The notes below the pieces were generated by a model that worked only from the letters and a program-made list of their open reading frames with translations, did not search any database and had not been told where the DNA came from. From Planctomycetaceae bacterium (GTDB taxonomy: Bacteria > Planctomycetota > Planctomycetia > Planctomycetales > Planctomycetaceae), in contig PBMZ01000081.1 in assembly GCA_002722955.1 (NCBI GenBank), positions 1 through 63,552 on the forward strand: DNA of 63,552 nt, in the 5' to 3' direction. Position numbers and translations under genes: made by a program. Positions within the stretch are counted from its first letter, which is position 1. Every line of letters begins with the position of its first letter. Shown in pieces: positions 63,544-63,552 of this stretch.

Positions 63544-63552
63544 AATCTGCCA

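Noticed and set aside
1..63552. tRNA or rRNA genes
   Set aside because: Intergenic regions were scanned by eye for the T-loop and CCA-end patterns; none found. A short tRNA could still be missed without a covariance search.

Overview
The window looks like chromosomal DNA of a planctomycete, most likely of the Pirellulales (Rhodopirellula-like). The evidence is the family content: a DUF1501 Tat protein, a PSCyt1/DUF1549/DUF1553 cytochrome-type giant protein, LEPR-XLL-type surface proteins (motifs EHLEQRALLSA and LEDRTLLS), a secretin with a companion lipoprotein, Uma2, an ABC-2/TPR operon, and many short palindromic repeats between genes. The assignment comes from gene content only; no rRNA or tRNA gene was seen.

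Layout. 1-9.5 kb: the end of an Ig-fold protein, a three-gene ABC export operon (ATPase, permease, anchored helical protein), a prepilin peptidase, folC, a SelW/Rdx-like protein, an esterase and a Tat-exported cupin. 9.7-11.4 kb: a DNase II-like gene whose recognisable coding sequence changes frame six times, always in the -1 direction. 11.4-17.6 kb: a complete nqrABCDEF operon (Na+-pumping NADH:quinone reductase) on the minus strand. 17.8-23.1 kb: a lipoprotein and a 1284-residue secretin. 23.4-29.4 kb: DUF1501 protein, glycosyltransferase, KOW/Uma2 pair, phosphodiesterase, OleA-like thiolase. 29.7-36.8 kb is regulatory: csrA, an XRE repressor plus ImmA/IrrE peptidase, a hybrid histidine kinase, a receiver/RsbW-type ATPase, and yaaA. 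36.8-42.7 kb: an ApbE flavin transferase fused to an NqrM-like tail (both activities serve the Nqr complex upstream), a nucleotide-sugar dehydrogenase, a B3/B4 plus tRNA-binding protein, and metG. 42.8-45.8 kb: gene remnants, UPF0175, HicB/HicA, and a sulfite-oxidase-fold protein fused to pentapeptide repeats. 46-56.5 kb: PhyH dioxygenase, class IV aminotransferase, two cyclophilins, a frameshifted ABC permease, a cyclase-family protein, the PSCyt1 protein, and a retropepsin-like protease with a small partner carrying an in-frame stop. 57-63.5 kb: two large secreted proteins, one combining trypsin-like and leishmanolysin-like domains, the other combining cadherin, Calx-beta and transglutaminase-like domains.

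Three themes recur. First, regulation: two DNA dyads of identical architecture (TTG-N2-GTTG-N5-CAAC-N2-CAA) flank the XRE-ImmA cassette, one over the XRE promoter and one upstream of csrA, suggesting a protease-relieved repressor circuit that may reach csrA. Second, repeats: at least seven families of 50-200 bp inverted-repeat elements sit exactly at gene borders, and one compound copy is read through as the N-terminus of apbE. Third, decay: several frames are broken (DNase II-like, two small membrane proteins, an ABC permease, the leader of the transglutaminase protein, the partner of the retropepsin, a nucleotidyltransferase remnant) while neighbouring genes are intact. I cannot separate real pseudogenes from local assembly errors without reads.
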